NCBI GenBank assembly: GCA_018433595.1
Contig: JAHDQY010000001.1
Span: forward strand, 1-64,000
Length of the DNA: 64,000 bases
DNA from: Synergistales bacterium
Lineage (GTDB): Bacteria; Synergistota; Synergistia; Synergistales; Aminithiophilaceae
Direction of reading: 5' to 3'
Below, piece by piece: positions 8,943 to 17,665 of the stretch. The notes beneath the pieces were generated by a model. The model saw only the letters and a program-made list of their open reading frames with translations. It was not told where the DNA came from and did no database searches. The position numbers were made by a program, and so were the translations under genes. Position 1 is the stretch's first letter. The number at the start of each line of letters is the position of its first letter.

Positions 8943-9788
8943 ATGATCGTGGCGGGTATGGAGAAAAGCCAGAGCTGGGTCGGGGCGGGATCAGAGGGTG
9001 AAGGAACCTTCTTCCCGGCCTCTTTCGGCTTGGCCGGGGGCCTTCTTTTCCCTCTTGCCGCCCTGATCGTCTGGTGGATCGGGAGCTCTCTCGGCCTTTG
9101 GAACGCCTTCCTTCTCCCCTCTCCGGCCGGCGTGACTCGGGCAGCCGTGAAACTGGCCGCAAGCGGTGAACTTCTTCACCACATCCTTTCCAGCGCCCTC
9201 CGCATCGCCTGGGGGTTTTCCCTCTCCTGTCTGACTGCCTTCCCGCTCGGCGTTCTTCTGGGGGTTCGTCCCGGCCTGGGGCGCTTTTTCAACCCCACTC
9301 TCGAATTTCTGCGTCACGTTCCGCCGCTGGCCCTTCTTCCGATGCTGATCCTCTGGTTCGGCATCGGAGAGGCCTCCAAGACGGCCGTGATCGTTCTGGC
9401 CACTTTTTTCCCCGTCTTCCTCAATACCGTCGACGGCGTCTCCCGCTGCGACCGGAAGCTGATCGAGGTGGGACGCACCCTGGGACTCACCGAGAGAGAG
9501 CGCTTCCTTCGCATCATCCTTCCGTCGTCCCTTCCATCGGTCCTCACGGGGCTCCGTCTCGGTCTGGGCTACAGCTGGCGGGCCCTCATCGGAGCCGAGC
9601 TTATCGCCGCCTCGTCGGGGCTGGGGTACCTCATCCACGACGCTCAGGCCCTTTCCCGGTCCGACGTCATCGTCGTCGCCATCCTCGTCATGGGCGTTCT
9701 GGGCGCCTTGACGGACGATCTTTTCTTCCGTCTCGCCCGACGCCTTGTCCCCTGGAGAGGAGAGGGCCGTCGTGGCGGGAGGAATTAG
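8943..9788 (+). CDS. ABC importer permease, SsuC/TauC type
   Basis: This inner-membrane permease of 281 residues has about six hydrophobic segments and the cytoplasmic coupling loop VGRTLGLTERERFLRIILPS, the EAA motif of binding-protein-dependent importers. The closest recognisable relatives carry aliphatic sulfonates, taurine, nitrate or thiamine precursors; the substrate cannot be read from the sequence. The start is ATG 8943 after GAAGGAG. It overlaps the ATPase gene by 17 bases. Confidence 0.88.
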   Translation: MIVAGMEKSQSWVGAGSEGEGTFFPASFGLAGGLLFPLAALIVWWIGSSLGLWNAFLLPSPAGVTRAAVKLAASGELLHHILSSALRIAWGFSLSCLTAFPLGVLLGVRPGLGRFFNPTLEFLRHVPPLALLPMLILWFGIGEASKTAVIVLATFFPVFLNTVDGVSRCDRKLIEVGRTLGLTERERFLRIILPSSLPSVLTGLRLGLGYSWRALIGAELIAASSGLGYLIHDAQALSRSDVIVVAILVMGVLGALTDDLFFRLARRLVPWRGEGRRGGRN

Positions 9789-10539
9789 GCTTCAGGGGAT
9801 CACGAAACGCTACCCCCTGGCGGAAGGAGAGATCCGGGCCCTTGACGGTCTTTCCCTTTTTTTCCCCAAGGGGAGCTTCACCGTCGTCCTCGGCAGGAGC
9901 GGTTCCGGCAAGACGACGCTCCTCCGCCTTCTGGCGGGCCTGGAGGAGCCTACGGAGGGGCGGATTCTCTTTTCCGAAGACGTTCGGAGGGGGGGCCGTT
10001 GCGGCGACGGTGTCGGCATCGTCTTTCAGGAACCCCGCCTCATGCCCTGGCTCACCGTCGAAGACAATGTCGCCTTCGCCCTCAAGGGCCGGTTGGAAGA
10101 TGCGGAAATCGCCGCCAGGACGACGTCGATCCTCGCTCTTCTCGGCATGGAGACCTTTCGTTCGGCCTATCCCGACCAGCTTTCCGGCGGCATGGCCCAG
10201 CGCGTCGCCCTGGGGAGGACCTTGGCCTTCGACCCCGAGGTGATTCTCATGGATGAGCCGCTGGGTGCTTTGGATTATTTCACCCGCCGTCGTCTTCAGG
10301 GCGAGATCGCCGGGCTTCATCGTGAGACGGGCAAGACCTTCCTTCTCGTCACTCACGATGTCGAAGAGGCCCTCGCTCTGGGGGACAGGGTCGTCGTTCT
10401 CGAGGCCGGCCGCGTCACCGACTGCTTCTGCATCCCCTTCGACCGGCCCAGGGAGACGGGATGCCCCGAGTTCCTGCCTCTGCGTCGGCGGGTACTGGAA
10501 TCCATCGCCGGAGAGCAATGTCTCACCGGCGGTCACTAA
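9772..10539 (+). CDS. ABC importer ATPase, SsuB/TauB type
   Basis: This is the nucleotide-binding subunit of the importer, about 255 residues. Visible are Walker A GRSGSGKTT, a Q-loop (IVFQEPRLMPW), the signature LSGGMAQR, Walker B VILMDEP and the switch histidine in LLVTHDVEEA. The start is judged to be GTG 9772, preceded by GGAGAGGAGAGGG; a TTG at 9745 would give a longer N-terminus without a good ribosome site. Energy coupling for the permease before it and the binding protein after it is expected. Confidence 0.88.
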   Translation: MAGGIRLQGITKRYPLAEGEIRALDGLSLFFPKGSFTVVLGRSGSGKTTLLRLLAGLEEPTEGRILFSEDVRRGGRCGDGVGIVFQEPRLMPWLTVEDNVAFALKGRLEDAEIAARTTSILALLGMETFRSAYPDQLSGGMAQRVALGRTLAFDPEVILMDEPLGALDYFTRRRLQGEIAGLHRETGKTFLLVTHDVEEALALGDRVVVLEAGRVTDCFCIPFDRPRETGCPEFLPLRRRVLESIAGEQCLTGGH

Positions 10540-10552
10540 GGAGGTTTCTGTC

Positions 10553-11479
10553 ATGCGCAAACTGCTCGCCCCGCTCCTTCTTGTCGCCTTTCTGGCCGCC
10601 CTTCCCGCCGGAGCGGCCGAGACGATCGCTCTGACCTACGTCAAGGCTCCGCTCAACGTGCCTTCCATCGTCGAAAAGAAGCTGGAGCTTTTTGAAAAGG
10701 CCTTCGCCGCCGACGGCCTGACCGTCACCTACCCCGAAATCACCGCGGGGCCGGCCCAGACCCAGGCCATGGCCGCCGGATCGATCCAGTTCGCCAACTG
10801 CCTCGGCGGCACGTCGGCCCTGCTGGCCGCTTCGGCCGGCGTCGATCTCAAGATCATCGCCGTCTACAGCCGGGCGCCCCAGGTTTTCGTCCTCCTGGCC
10901 GGGAATGAGGCCGTCACCTCCGTTGCCGACCTCAAGGGGAAGACGGTGGCCGGCCCCAAGGGGACCGTCCTCCACCAGCTCCTGGCGGCGGCTCTCAAGA
11001 GGGAATCGATGAGCATCGATGACGTCCGGTTCCTCTCCATGGGGCTCCCCGAAGGGGTGGCCGCTCTCCTCTCGGGAAGCGTCGATGCCGCTCTCGCCGC
11101 CGGTCCGGCCGCCTACAAGGCGCAGTCGGCCGGGGCTCATGTCGTCGTCGACGGCCGGGGGCTTGTGGACGCCACGACGGTTATCGCCGTCTCCGGCCCC
11201 TTTTTGAAGGAACACCCCGATCAGGTGCGGCGTTTCCTCGACGTTCACCGTCAGGCCCTTGGCTTCATGAAGGAGAACGAAGCCGAGGCCTTCGCCCTCA
11301 CCGCCGAGGAGACGGGGCTGACGACGGAGGCCGTGGCCGCCATGTTCCCTCTCTATGACTTCGATCCCGAAGTGCGCTCCTCCGACGTGGAGGAGATGAA
11401 AAGGACGCAGGAATTTCTCCTGGAGAACAGCCTCATGGAACGGGCTGTCGACGTGGAGTCTCTCTTTGCCGCCTTTTAG
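10553..11479 (+). CDS. ABC importer periplasmic solute-binding protein, SsuA/NMT1-like
   Basis: This 308-residue exported protein has a clear signal peptide (MRKLLAPLLLVAFLAALPAG, cleavage near AGAAE). The body has the two-lobe binding-protein pattern of the sulfonate/nitrate/thiamine-precursor group, including TAGPAQTQAMAAGSIQFANC and DLKGKTVAGPKGT. AAGGAGG lies before the ATG. No lipobox cysteine is seen. The ligand is unknown. Lying next to hydG may be coincidence, since the promoter at 8857 separates the two units. Confidence 0.85.
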   Translation: MRKLLAPLLLVAFLAALPAGAAETIALTYVKAPLNVPSIVEKKLELFEKAFAADGLTVTYPEITAGPAQTQAMAAGSIQFANCLGGTSALLAASAGVDLKIIAVYSRAPQVFVLLAGNEAVTSVADLKGKTVAGPKGTVLHQLLAAALKRESMSIDDVRFLSMGLPEGVAALLSGSVDAALAAGPAAYKAQSAGAHVVVDGRGLVDATTVIAVSGPFLKEHPDQVRRFLDVHRQALGFMKENEAEAFALTAEETGLTTEAVAAMFPLYDFDPEVRSSDVEEMKRTQEFLLENSLMERAVDVESLFAAF

Positions 11480-11596
11480 GGGATTGCGGCGACAGGCGGA
11501 GGCGGAAGAGGATTTTGCGATCGCCCTGGACGGGAAAGGATCGGGATGGTGTCGCCCTGTGATTGACTGAAATGGCGCGGCTGTCGCTGCGGAACG

Positions 11597-11638
11597 GACC
11601 CGGAGGGTTGTGCGGAGGCGCGCGCGACCCTCCGGGTC
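11597..11638 (+). terminator. hairpin after the importer operon
   Basis: GACCCGGAGGGT and its exact complement enclose an 18-base loop, about 120 bases after the binding-protein gene. A run of T residues does not follow, so termination strength is uncertain. Confidence 0.45.
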
Positions 11639-11664
11639 AAACTGCTTTCGGGCCATCCCGTCCT

Positions 11665-11692
11665 TTGACATCGTGGCCTAAGGTTGTATGAT
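11665..11692 (+). promoter_or_regulatory. strong sigma70 promoter of the formate dehydrogenase operon
   Basis: A perfect TTGACA (11665-11670) is followed after 16 bases by TATGAT (11687-11692). Transcription should start near 11699, just before the palindrome at 11702, leaving a leader of about 320 bases ahead of the first gene. Confidence 0.7.
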
Positions 11693-11701
11693 GTAGCGCG
11701 G

Positions 11702-11729
11702 TCATCTGTGCACTTGAGTGCACAGATGA
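11702..11729. promoter_or_regulatory. perfect palindrome at the transcription start: likely operator
   Basis: TCATCTGTGCAC, spacer TTGA, then the exact reverse complement. The 28-base site lies right after the predicted start point, where a bound repressor would block transcription. It could also fold as a 5' stem-loop in the message. No similar palindrome was seen before the hydrogenase operon. Confidence 0.6.
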
Positions 11730-12016
11730 GCAGGCAGATTTGTTCGGCTTTTTTGGACCAGGGCAAATTCGAAATGAATATAAAGTAAAAACAGGGCAGT
11801 CCTTGCCACCCCTCAAGCGTTGGTGGTATCGTCATAATGCTCTTTTCTTAGGTTCAATGCTTCTCAATAGCGGCGACTCCATTCGGACAGAGAGGTCCGG
11901 AAGGAGCGGTGGAGTTTGTTTGCCTTGCCATGTGCAGATAATCACAATCGGTGAGGCGGCGAGTCGGTGGGGTGTCCGGGTTTTCACCATTTCATTGTGG
12001 TTCTAGGAGGGAGAGC
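11730..12016 (+). other. long leader of the formate dehydrogenase operon
   Basis: This untranslated stretch is AT-rich at 11740-11870 and then structured. A two-part hairpin is visible at 11877-11906, where CTCC pairs with GGAG around an inner stem of CGGAC and GTCCG. No known riboswitch core was recognised and no open frame has a ribosome site. Confidence 0.45.
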
Positions 12017-12487
12017 ATGATAACGACACAGGAGGAGGTCCTCTCCAAGGTCAGGGAGATCGTCGCTCCGTGGAAAGGAAAGGCGGGCGGCCTTATCCCG
12101 ATTCTCCAACAGACTCAGCATGAATTCGGATATCTGCCGCCGGAGGCGGTAGAGGCGATTTCCGAAGAGATGCTGATTCCGTTGGCCGAGATCTACGGAG
12201 TGGCGACGTTCTACGCGCAGTTTCATCTCACGCCTCGGGGACGTCACATCGTTCGCGTCTGCCGGGGAACGGCCTGTCACGTCCGGGGGAGTCTCAAGAT
12301 TCTCGAGAAGCTCAAGAAGAACCTTCACGTCGTGGAAAACGGGACGACGGAAGATCTCCGCTTCACCCTGGAACCGGTGGCCTGTCTCGGAGCCTGCGGT
12401 CTTGCGCCGGTCATGACGATCGATGAGCAGACTTTCGGTCGCGTGACCCCCGATGCGCTGGAAGGCATTCTCGAAAAGTTCGAATAG
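12017..12487 (+). CDS. NuoE-like [2Fe-2S] subunit of the formate dehydrogenase complex
   Basis: This 156-residue paralogue of HndA has ligand cysteines in CRGTAC and CLGAC and the same thioredoxin-like fold. It is the first gene behind the 11665 promoter and begins the order NuoE-HndB-NuoF-FdhA, which mirrors the hydrogenase block. It probably links the flavoprotein subunit to formate oxidation. ATG 12017 follows AGGAGGGAGAG; longer in-frame starts lack a ribosome site. Confidence 0.9.
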   Translation: MITTQEEVLSKVREIVAPWKGKAGGLIPILQQTQHEFGYLPPEAVEAISEEMLIPLAEIYGVATFYAQFHLTPRGRHIVRVCRGTACHVRGSLKILEKLKKNLHVVENGTTEDLRFTLEPVACLGACGLAPVMTIDEQTFGRVTPDALEGILEKFE

Positions 12488-12564
12488 GTTCGATTCGAGA
12501 CTCTCCCAGGCCAAGAGCCGATCCCGCTGTTTCGGGGGAGAAGTCGGCAGTTGAACGATCACAA

Positions 12565-12598
12565 CCGACGGGAGAGCCTGAGGCGTCTCCGCCGTCGG
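12565..12598 (+). other. hairpin between the first two formate-operon genes
   Basis: CCGACGG and CCGTCGG pair around an inner GAGA/TCTC stem in the 139-base gap. No T-run follows. It may set a message-processing or stability point, giving different amounts of the first subunit and the rest. Confidence 0.4.
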
Positions 12599-12626
12599 GA
12601 GAATTGTGGAGTCGGAGGTGGAAAGA

Positions 12627-12998
12627 GTGCCCAAGATCAGGACTCTTGAGGATCTGAAAAAGATCAAAGAGAGCACGATGGATCTGACCGGTGCGCGGTC
12701 CCAGGGGAAGACGCGCATCATCATCGGCATGGGGACCTGCGGAATCGCGGCCGGAGCCCGTGTCGTCATGGAGGCGGTCATGGCCGAGCTCGCCAAGCGC
12801 GGTCTCAAGGATGTTTCCGTCGAGACGACGGGCTGCATCGGCATGTGCCAGGACGAGCCCCTGCTGGATGTCATTCACGCGGGCGAGCCCAGGGTTACCT
12901 ATGGAAAGGTCGCTCCCGAAGACGTTCCCCGCATCATTTCGGAACATGTCGTCAACGGCAGGGTCGTTAACGACAAAGTCATCGGTCGGACGGACTGA
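12627..12998 (+). CDS. HndB-type ferredoxin-like subunit, formate operon copy
   Basis: This 123-residue paralogue of the protein at 2978 has cysteines in GTCGIAAGA and TGCIGMCQDEP. GTG 12627 is chosen because GGAGG lies about eight bases upstream and because VPKIRTLEDLKKIKE then lines up with MAKIGSLEELRKLKD of the first copy; GTG 12606 is upstream in frame. It is probably an electron-transfer subunit of the formate dehydrogenase complex. Confidence 0.85.
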   Translation: MPKIRTLEDLKKIKESTMDLTGARSQGKTRIIIGMGTCGIAAGARVVMEAVMAELAKRGLKDVSVETTGCIGMCQDEPLLDVIHAGEPRVTYGKVAPEDVPRIISEHVVNGRVVNDKVIGRTD

Positions 12999-13011
12999 GG
13001 AGGCGTAATCC

Positions 13012-14805
13012 ATGGGGCTTTACAGATCTCACGTTCTTGTCTGCGGTGGGACGGGCTGCGTTTCCAGCGGCTCCCAGGCGGTGTTGGATGCCTTGAAGAA
13101 AGGCCTGGCCGACAAGGGGCTCGATAAGGAGATTCTTGTCGTCGCCACGGGATGCCACGGCATGTGCGAGATGGGACCCATCGTGGTCGTCTACCCCGAA
13201 GGGACCTTCTACTGCCGCGTCACCGCCGCCGACGTCCCCGAACTGGTCGAAGAGCATCTTTTCAAGGGGCGCATCGTCGATCGGCTCATCTACAAGGGAG
13301 AGGGAACGGTCGCCGACGTCCCTCACTACACGGATATTCCCTTCTACAAAAAGCAGCATCGCATCGCCCTCCGCAACTGCGGCTACATCAATCCCGAGAA
13401 CATCGACGAGTACATCGCCCGAGACGGCTATGTCGCTCTCGTCAAGGCCGTGACGGAGATGACGCCCGACGATGTTATCGAGACGGTCAAGGAATCGGGT
13501 CTGCGCGGCCGGGGGGGCGGCGGATTCCCGACGGGGCTCAAGTGGAGTTTCTGCGCCCGCTCCGCCGGCGACAAGAAGTACGTCATCTGCAACGCTGACG
13601 AAGGCGACCCGGGCGCCTTCATGGACCGTTCCCTTCTCGAAGGCGACCCCCATGCCATTGTCGAAGGCATGCTGCTGGGCGCCTACGCCATGGGGGCCAG
13701 CGAGGGCTACGTCTACTGCCGCGCCGAGTATCCCCTGGCCATCAGGCGTCTGAAGAGGACGATCGAACAGGCGACGGAGTACGGTTTCCTGGGCGACAAC
13801 ATCCTGGGGACGGATTTCAGCTTCCACCTCCACATCAAGGAGGGCGCCGGCGCCTTCGTCTGCGGCGAGGAGACGGCCCTCATGGCCTCCATCGAGGGAC
13901 AGCGGGGCATGCCCCGCCCCCGTCCGCCTTTCCCGGCCAACAAGGGACTCTGGGGCAAGCCGACGAACATCAACAACGTCGAGACCTGGGCCAATGTCGC
14001 CTCCATCATCCGTAACGGAGGAGCCTGGTATGCGGCCCTGGGGACCGAAAAGTCCAAGGGGACCAAGGTCTTCGCCCTCACCGGCAAGGTCAATCACACC
14101 GGCCTCGTCGAGGTTCCCATGGGAACGACGATCCGCGAGATCGTCTTCGAGATAGGCGGCGGCATCCTGAACGGCAAAAAGTTCAAGGCCGTTCAGATCG
14201 GCGGTCCTTCCGGCGGCTGTCTGACCGAGGAGCATCTTGACATTCCCATCAGCTACGAGTCTCTCTCCCAGGTGGGCGCCATCATGGGCTCGGGCGGTCT
14301 CGTCGTCATGGACGAGGACAACTGCATGGTCGACGTGGCCAAGTTCTTCCTCGAGTTCACTCAGGCCGAGTCCTGCGGCAAATGCCCTCCCTGCCGGGAG
14401 GGGACGAAGAAGATGCTCGACATCCTCGGCCGCATCGTCGCGGGCAAGGGCACGCCGGAAGATCTTGACTCGCTGCAGTATCTGGGCACCATGATCAAGG
14501 AGACCTCTCTCTGCGGTCTCGGCCAGACGGCTCCTAACCCGGTTCTGACGACGCTGCGCTACTTCCGCGACGAATACGAGGCTCATATCAACGAAAAGCG
14601 CTGCCCTGCAGGAGCCTGCGTGGAACTGGCACGCTACGTCATCGATGCTAAGAAGTGCATCGGGTGCACCAAGTGTGCCAAGGTATGCCCCGTCGGGGCC
14701 ATCTCCGGCACGGTGAAGCAGCCTCACGTCATCGATCAGGACAAGTGCATCAAGTGCGGCGCCTGCGCGGAGGCCTGCCCCGTGAAGGCCATCGACAGAC
14801 GGTAA
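13012..14805 (+). CDS. NuoF-like flavoprotein subunit of the formate dehydrogenase complex
   Basis: This 597-residue protein has the same architecture as the hydrogenase HndC: an N-terminal [2Fe-2S] thioredoxin-like part (LVCGGTGCVSSG), the FMN/NAD core (GLRGRGGGGFPTG, GAGAFVCGEETAL), an ESCGKCPPCREG [4Fe-4S] site and two C-terminal [4Fe-4S] motifs (CIGCTKCAKVCP, CIKCGACAEACP). It should carry the NAD(P)(H) site and possibly the bifurcating flavin. GAGGAGG precedes the ATG. Confidence 0.92.
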   Translation: MGLYRSHVLVCGGTGCVSSGSQAVLDALKKGLADKGLDKEILVVATGCHGMCEMGPIVVVYPEGTFYCRVTAADVPELVEEHLFKGRIVDRLIYKGEGTVADVPHYTDIPFYKKQHRIALRNCGYINPENIDEYIARDGYVALVKAVTEMTPDDVIETVKESGLRGRGGGGFPTGLKWSFCARSAGDKKYVICNADEGDPGAFMDRSLLEGDPHAIVEGMLLGAYAMGASEGYVYCRAEYPLAIRRLKRTIEQATEYGFLGDNILGTDFSFHLHIKEGAGAFVCGEETALMASIEGQRGMPRPRPPFPANKGLWGKPTNINNVETWANVASIIRNGGAWYAALGTEKSKGTKVFALTGKVNHTGLVEVPMGTTIREIVFEIGGGILNGKKFKAVQIGGPSGGCLTEEHLDIPISYESLSQVGAIMGSGGLVVMDEDNCMVDVAKFFLEFTQAESCGKCPPCREGTKKMLDILGRIVAGKGTPEDLDSLQYLGTMIKETSLCGLGQTAPNPVLTTLRYFRDEYEAHINEKRCPAGACVELARYVIDAKKCIGCTKCAKVCPVGAISGTVKQPHVIDQDKCIKCGACAEACPVKAIDRR

Positions 14806-14850
14806 CAGGCAACAGATTCAGGGGGAAAATGGTTTGGGGGGTAAAAAGGC

Positions 14851-17562
14851 ATGCAAGGCATAGATCTGACAATCAACGGCAAGAAGGTCGTCGCCGAGCC
14901 AGGGATGACGATTCTTCAGGCCGCCCGAAAAGCCGGCATTCACATCCCGACGCTCTGCGAGCATCCGGCCCTTCCCGTCGCGGGAGCCTGCCGGGTCTGT
15001 CTCGTGGAGGTCGAAAAGAACCCGAAGCTTCTTACGGCCTGCTCTTCGCCGGTGGCGCCGGGCATGGTCATCCACACCCATTCTCCTAGGGTGCTGGAGG
15101 CGCGAAAGGCTGTCGTCGAACTGATTCTCATCCGTCACCCTCTGGACTGCTTCTCTTGTCCCAGCAACGGCAAGTGCGAGCTCCAGGAGGTGGCCTACGA
15201 GCTGGGAATCAGGGACTCTTCCTTCAAGGAAGAAGGGGATACCTGCAACAGCTACGCCCTTGAGGACGCCAATCCCTTCTACGTGCGGGACATGAACAAG
15301 TGCATCCTCTGCGGCCGCTGCATCCGGGCCTGCGACAGCCTCGCCCGCTACCACGCCATCGACTTCCAGAATCGCGGCATCAAGGCGATGGTTCAGCCTC
15401 CGGTCGGCCGGGACCTGGAACACTCCGACTGCACCTTCTGCGGCCAGTGCGTTCAGCTCTGTCCCGTCGGAGCCCTTTCCGAGAAGGCCTCGGCCGGCCA
15501 GGGCCGCCCTTGGGAGCTCGAGTCCGTCAAGTCGACCTGTTCCTACTGCGGCGTCGGCTGCGAGCTCAATATCCAGGTCAACAGGAAAACGGGCCGCATC
15601 GCCAACGTGACGACGGACTACCAGAGTCCCACGGGCATCAACGAGGGGCGCTGCTGCGTCAAGGGACGCTTCGCCTGGCAGTACGTCCACAGCGAGGATC
15701 GTCTCACCAGGCCTCTCATCAAGGAAAACGGCTCTTTCCGTGAAGCCGGCTGGGCCGAGGCCCTCAGCGTCATCGCCGGAAGAATGAACGCCATCAAAGA
15801 GGATTTCGGATCCGACGCCGTCGGCTTCTTCTCCTCGGCCCGATGCACCAACGAGGAGAATTTCCTCCTCCAGCGCCTTTCGAGGGAGGTGATGGGCACA
15901 AACAACGTCGATCACTGTGCCCATCTGTGACATTCCGCCACGGTGAAAGGTCTCGGTGAGACCTTCGGAAGCGGCGCCATGACCAACGATTTCAAATCCA
16001 TCAAAGAGGCCGACGTGCTTTTCGTCGTCGGTTCCAACACGACGGAGACCCATCCCGTCATCGGCTCCTGGATCAAGGAGCGCAAGGCCGACGGGGCCAA
16101 GCTCATCGTCTGTGATCCTCGGAAGATCGAGCTGGCCAAGTACGCCGACGTCTACATCCGCCACAACAGCGGCAGCGACGTGGCCCTCGTCAACGGCATG
16201 ATGCACGTCATCCTCCGGGACAACCTCCACAACGCGGCCTTCATCGACGAGCGCGTCGAGAACTTCGAGGCTCTCAGGAAGGTCGTCGAGGAGTACACTC
16301 CCGAGAAGACGAGCGAGATCACCGGCGTTCCGGCCGAGCTCATTGAAGCGGCCGCCCGCACCTACGCCGCCGGTCCCAACTCGGCCATCTTCTACACCAT
16401 GGGCATCACTCAGCACCAGTCGGGGACGGACAACGTCCGCTCCCTGGCGAACCTGGCCCTCCTCTGCGGCATGCTGGGCCGTCCCGGCACGGGCGTCAAC
16501 CCCCTGCGGGGACAGAACAACGTCCAGGGCGCCTGCGATATGGGGGCTCTCCCCAACGTCTTCACGGGCTACCAGAAGGTCGAGAACGCCGATGTCCGGT
16601 CCAGGATGAGCGGTCTCTGGAAATGCGGCGAACTTCCCGCCGCCCCCGGCCTGACGCTGGTGAAGATGATGGAGGCCGCCGGCACGGGCGACCTCAAGTG
16701 CCTCTACATCATGGGCGAGAACCCCATGGTGACCGATCCCGACACGAACCATGTCCGCCACGCCCTGGAGAACCTGGAGTTCCTCGTCGTCCAGGACATC
16801 TTCCTCACCGAGACGGCTCAGCTGGCTGACGTCGTTCTTCCCGCTGCCTGCTGGGCCGAGAAGGAAGGAACCTACACCAACACGACCCGTACGGTCCAGC
16901 GCGTCCGCAAGGCCGTCGAGGCTCCCGGCGAGGCCCGCTCCGACTGGGAGATTCTCACCGATCTGGCGAATCGGCTCGGCGCCGCCTGGGAGTTCAAGAG
17001 CGCTTCGGAGGTTTTCGACGCCATCGCCGCCTGCACGCCCAGCTATGCCGGCATGAGCCACGAGCGCCTCGACGAGGGGCCGCTCTCCTGGCCCTGTCCC
17101 GCCGTCGATCATCCCGGGACGCCCAACCTTCATGTGGGCAGGTTCTCCCGCCCCAACGGCAAGGCGACCTTTGTCCCCTGCGAGTGGAAGGAGCCTCACG
17201 AGTGGCCCGACGAGGAATTCCCCTTCCTGGCCACGACGGGTCGCATCCTGTACCACTATCACTCGGGCAGCATGAGCCGTCGCAGCGCCCCCGGCGAATT
17301 CGTCAGGGAGCTCTTCATCGAGATCAACCCGAAAGACGCCGAGGCGCTCCATGTGGAAGAGGATGCCATGATCCGCGTCACCTCACGCCGCGGCTCCGTT
17401 TCGGGCAAGGCGAAGATCACCGACCGGGTGCCGCCGAAGATGGTCTTCCTGCCCTTCCACTTCGCCGAGGCCGGAGCCAACGTTCTGACGGCGGCCGTCA
17501 TCGACCCCGATTCGGAGACGCCGGCCTACAAGATCAACGCCGTCAAGGTCGAAACGGCCTAG
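14851..17562 (+). CDS. fdhA: selenocysteine formate dehydrogenase, alpha subunit (UGA at residue 360 read through)
   Basis: This is a 903-residue Mo/W-bisPGD formate dehydrogenase, oxidising formate or reducing CO2. The N-terminus is NuoG/HydA-like: a [2Fe-2S] cluster (C36, C47, C50, C64), a His/Cys [4Fe-4S] site (H96, C100, C103, C109) and two [4Fe-4S] motifs (C151-C161, C194-C204). The molybdopterin domain begins with CSYCGVGC at 230. The in-frame TGA at 15928-15930 sits in VDHCAHL-U-HSATVKGL, exactly the active-site selenocysteine context of formate dehydrogenases, and the same frame stays open for 543 more codons. A dinucleotide-binding C-terminal domain ends the protein. The two halves must be joined; an automatic call would split them. 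Confidence 0.95.
15928..15974 (+). promoter_or_regulatory. selenocysteine UGA codon with SECIS-like hairpin
   Basis: The TGA is at 15928. After 16 bases, AAGGTCTC (15947-15954), loop GGT and GAGACCTT (15958-15965) form a perfect eight-pair stem. Outer CCGC (15935-15938) can pair with GCGG (15971-15974). Position and size match bacterial SECIS elements that recruit SelB inside the coding region. Confidence 0.85.
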
Positions 17563-17584
17563 TTTCAGTGCTTTCGTGAAAGTC

Positions 17585-17614
17585 GGTGGACCCGGGGAAC
17601 TTCCCGGGTCCACC
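17585..17614 (+). terminator. perfect hairpin between fdhA and the formate channel gene
   Basis: GGTGGACCCGGG, a six-base loop GAACTT, then the exact complement, with TTG after it. The weak T-run suggests partial termination or mRNA stabilisation, which would lower channel and mobA expression relative to the enzyme. Confidence 0.55.
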
Positions 17615-17665
17615 TTGAGCAAGAGGTGCTTTTCAGACGCAATCACTGAGAGGAGGATTTCTGTA

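Noticed and set aside
11880-11910. signal recognition particle RNA, because of a GGTCCGGAAGGAG motif
   Set aside because: The conserved AGCAG side of helix 8 and the flanking helix are missing, and the same bases form a simple hairpin in the operon leader.
15928-15943. frameshift or nonsense mutation splitting fdhA
   Set aside because: Both halves are in the same frame, the stop is TGA in the exact selenocysteine context and a SECIS-like stem follows.
14818-17352. 844-codon open frame antisense to the formate dehydrogenase gene
   Set aside because: It lacks a ribosome site and family motifs. It is a by-product of GC-rich third positions opposite a real gene, as are the other long antisense frames, for example at 3407-4984, 5193-7145 and 20612-22069.
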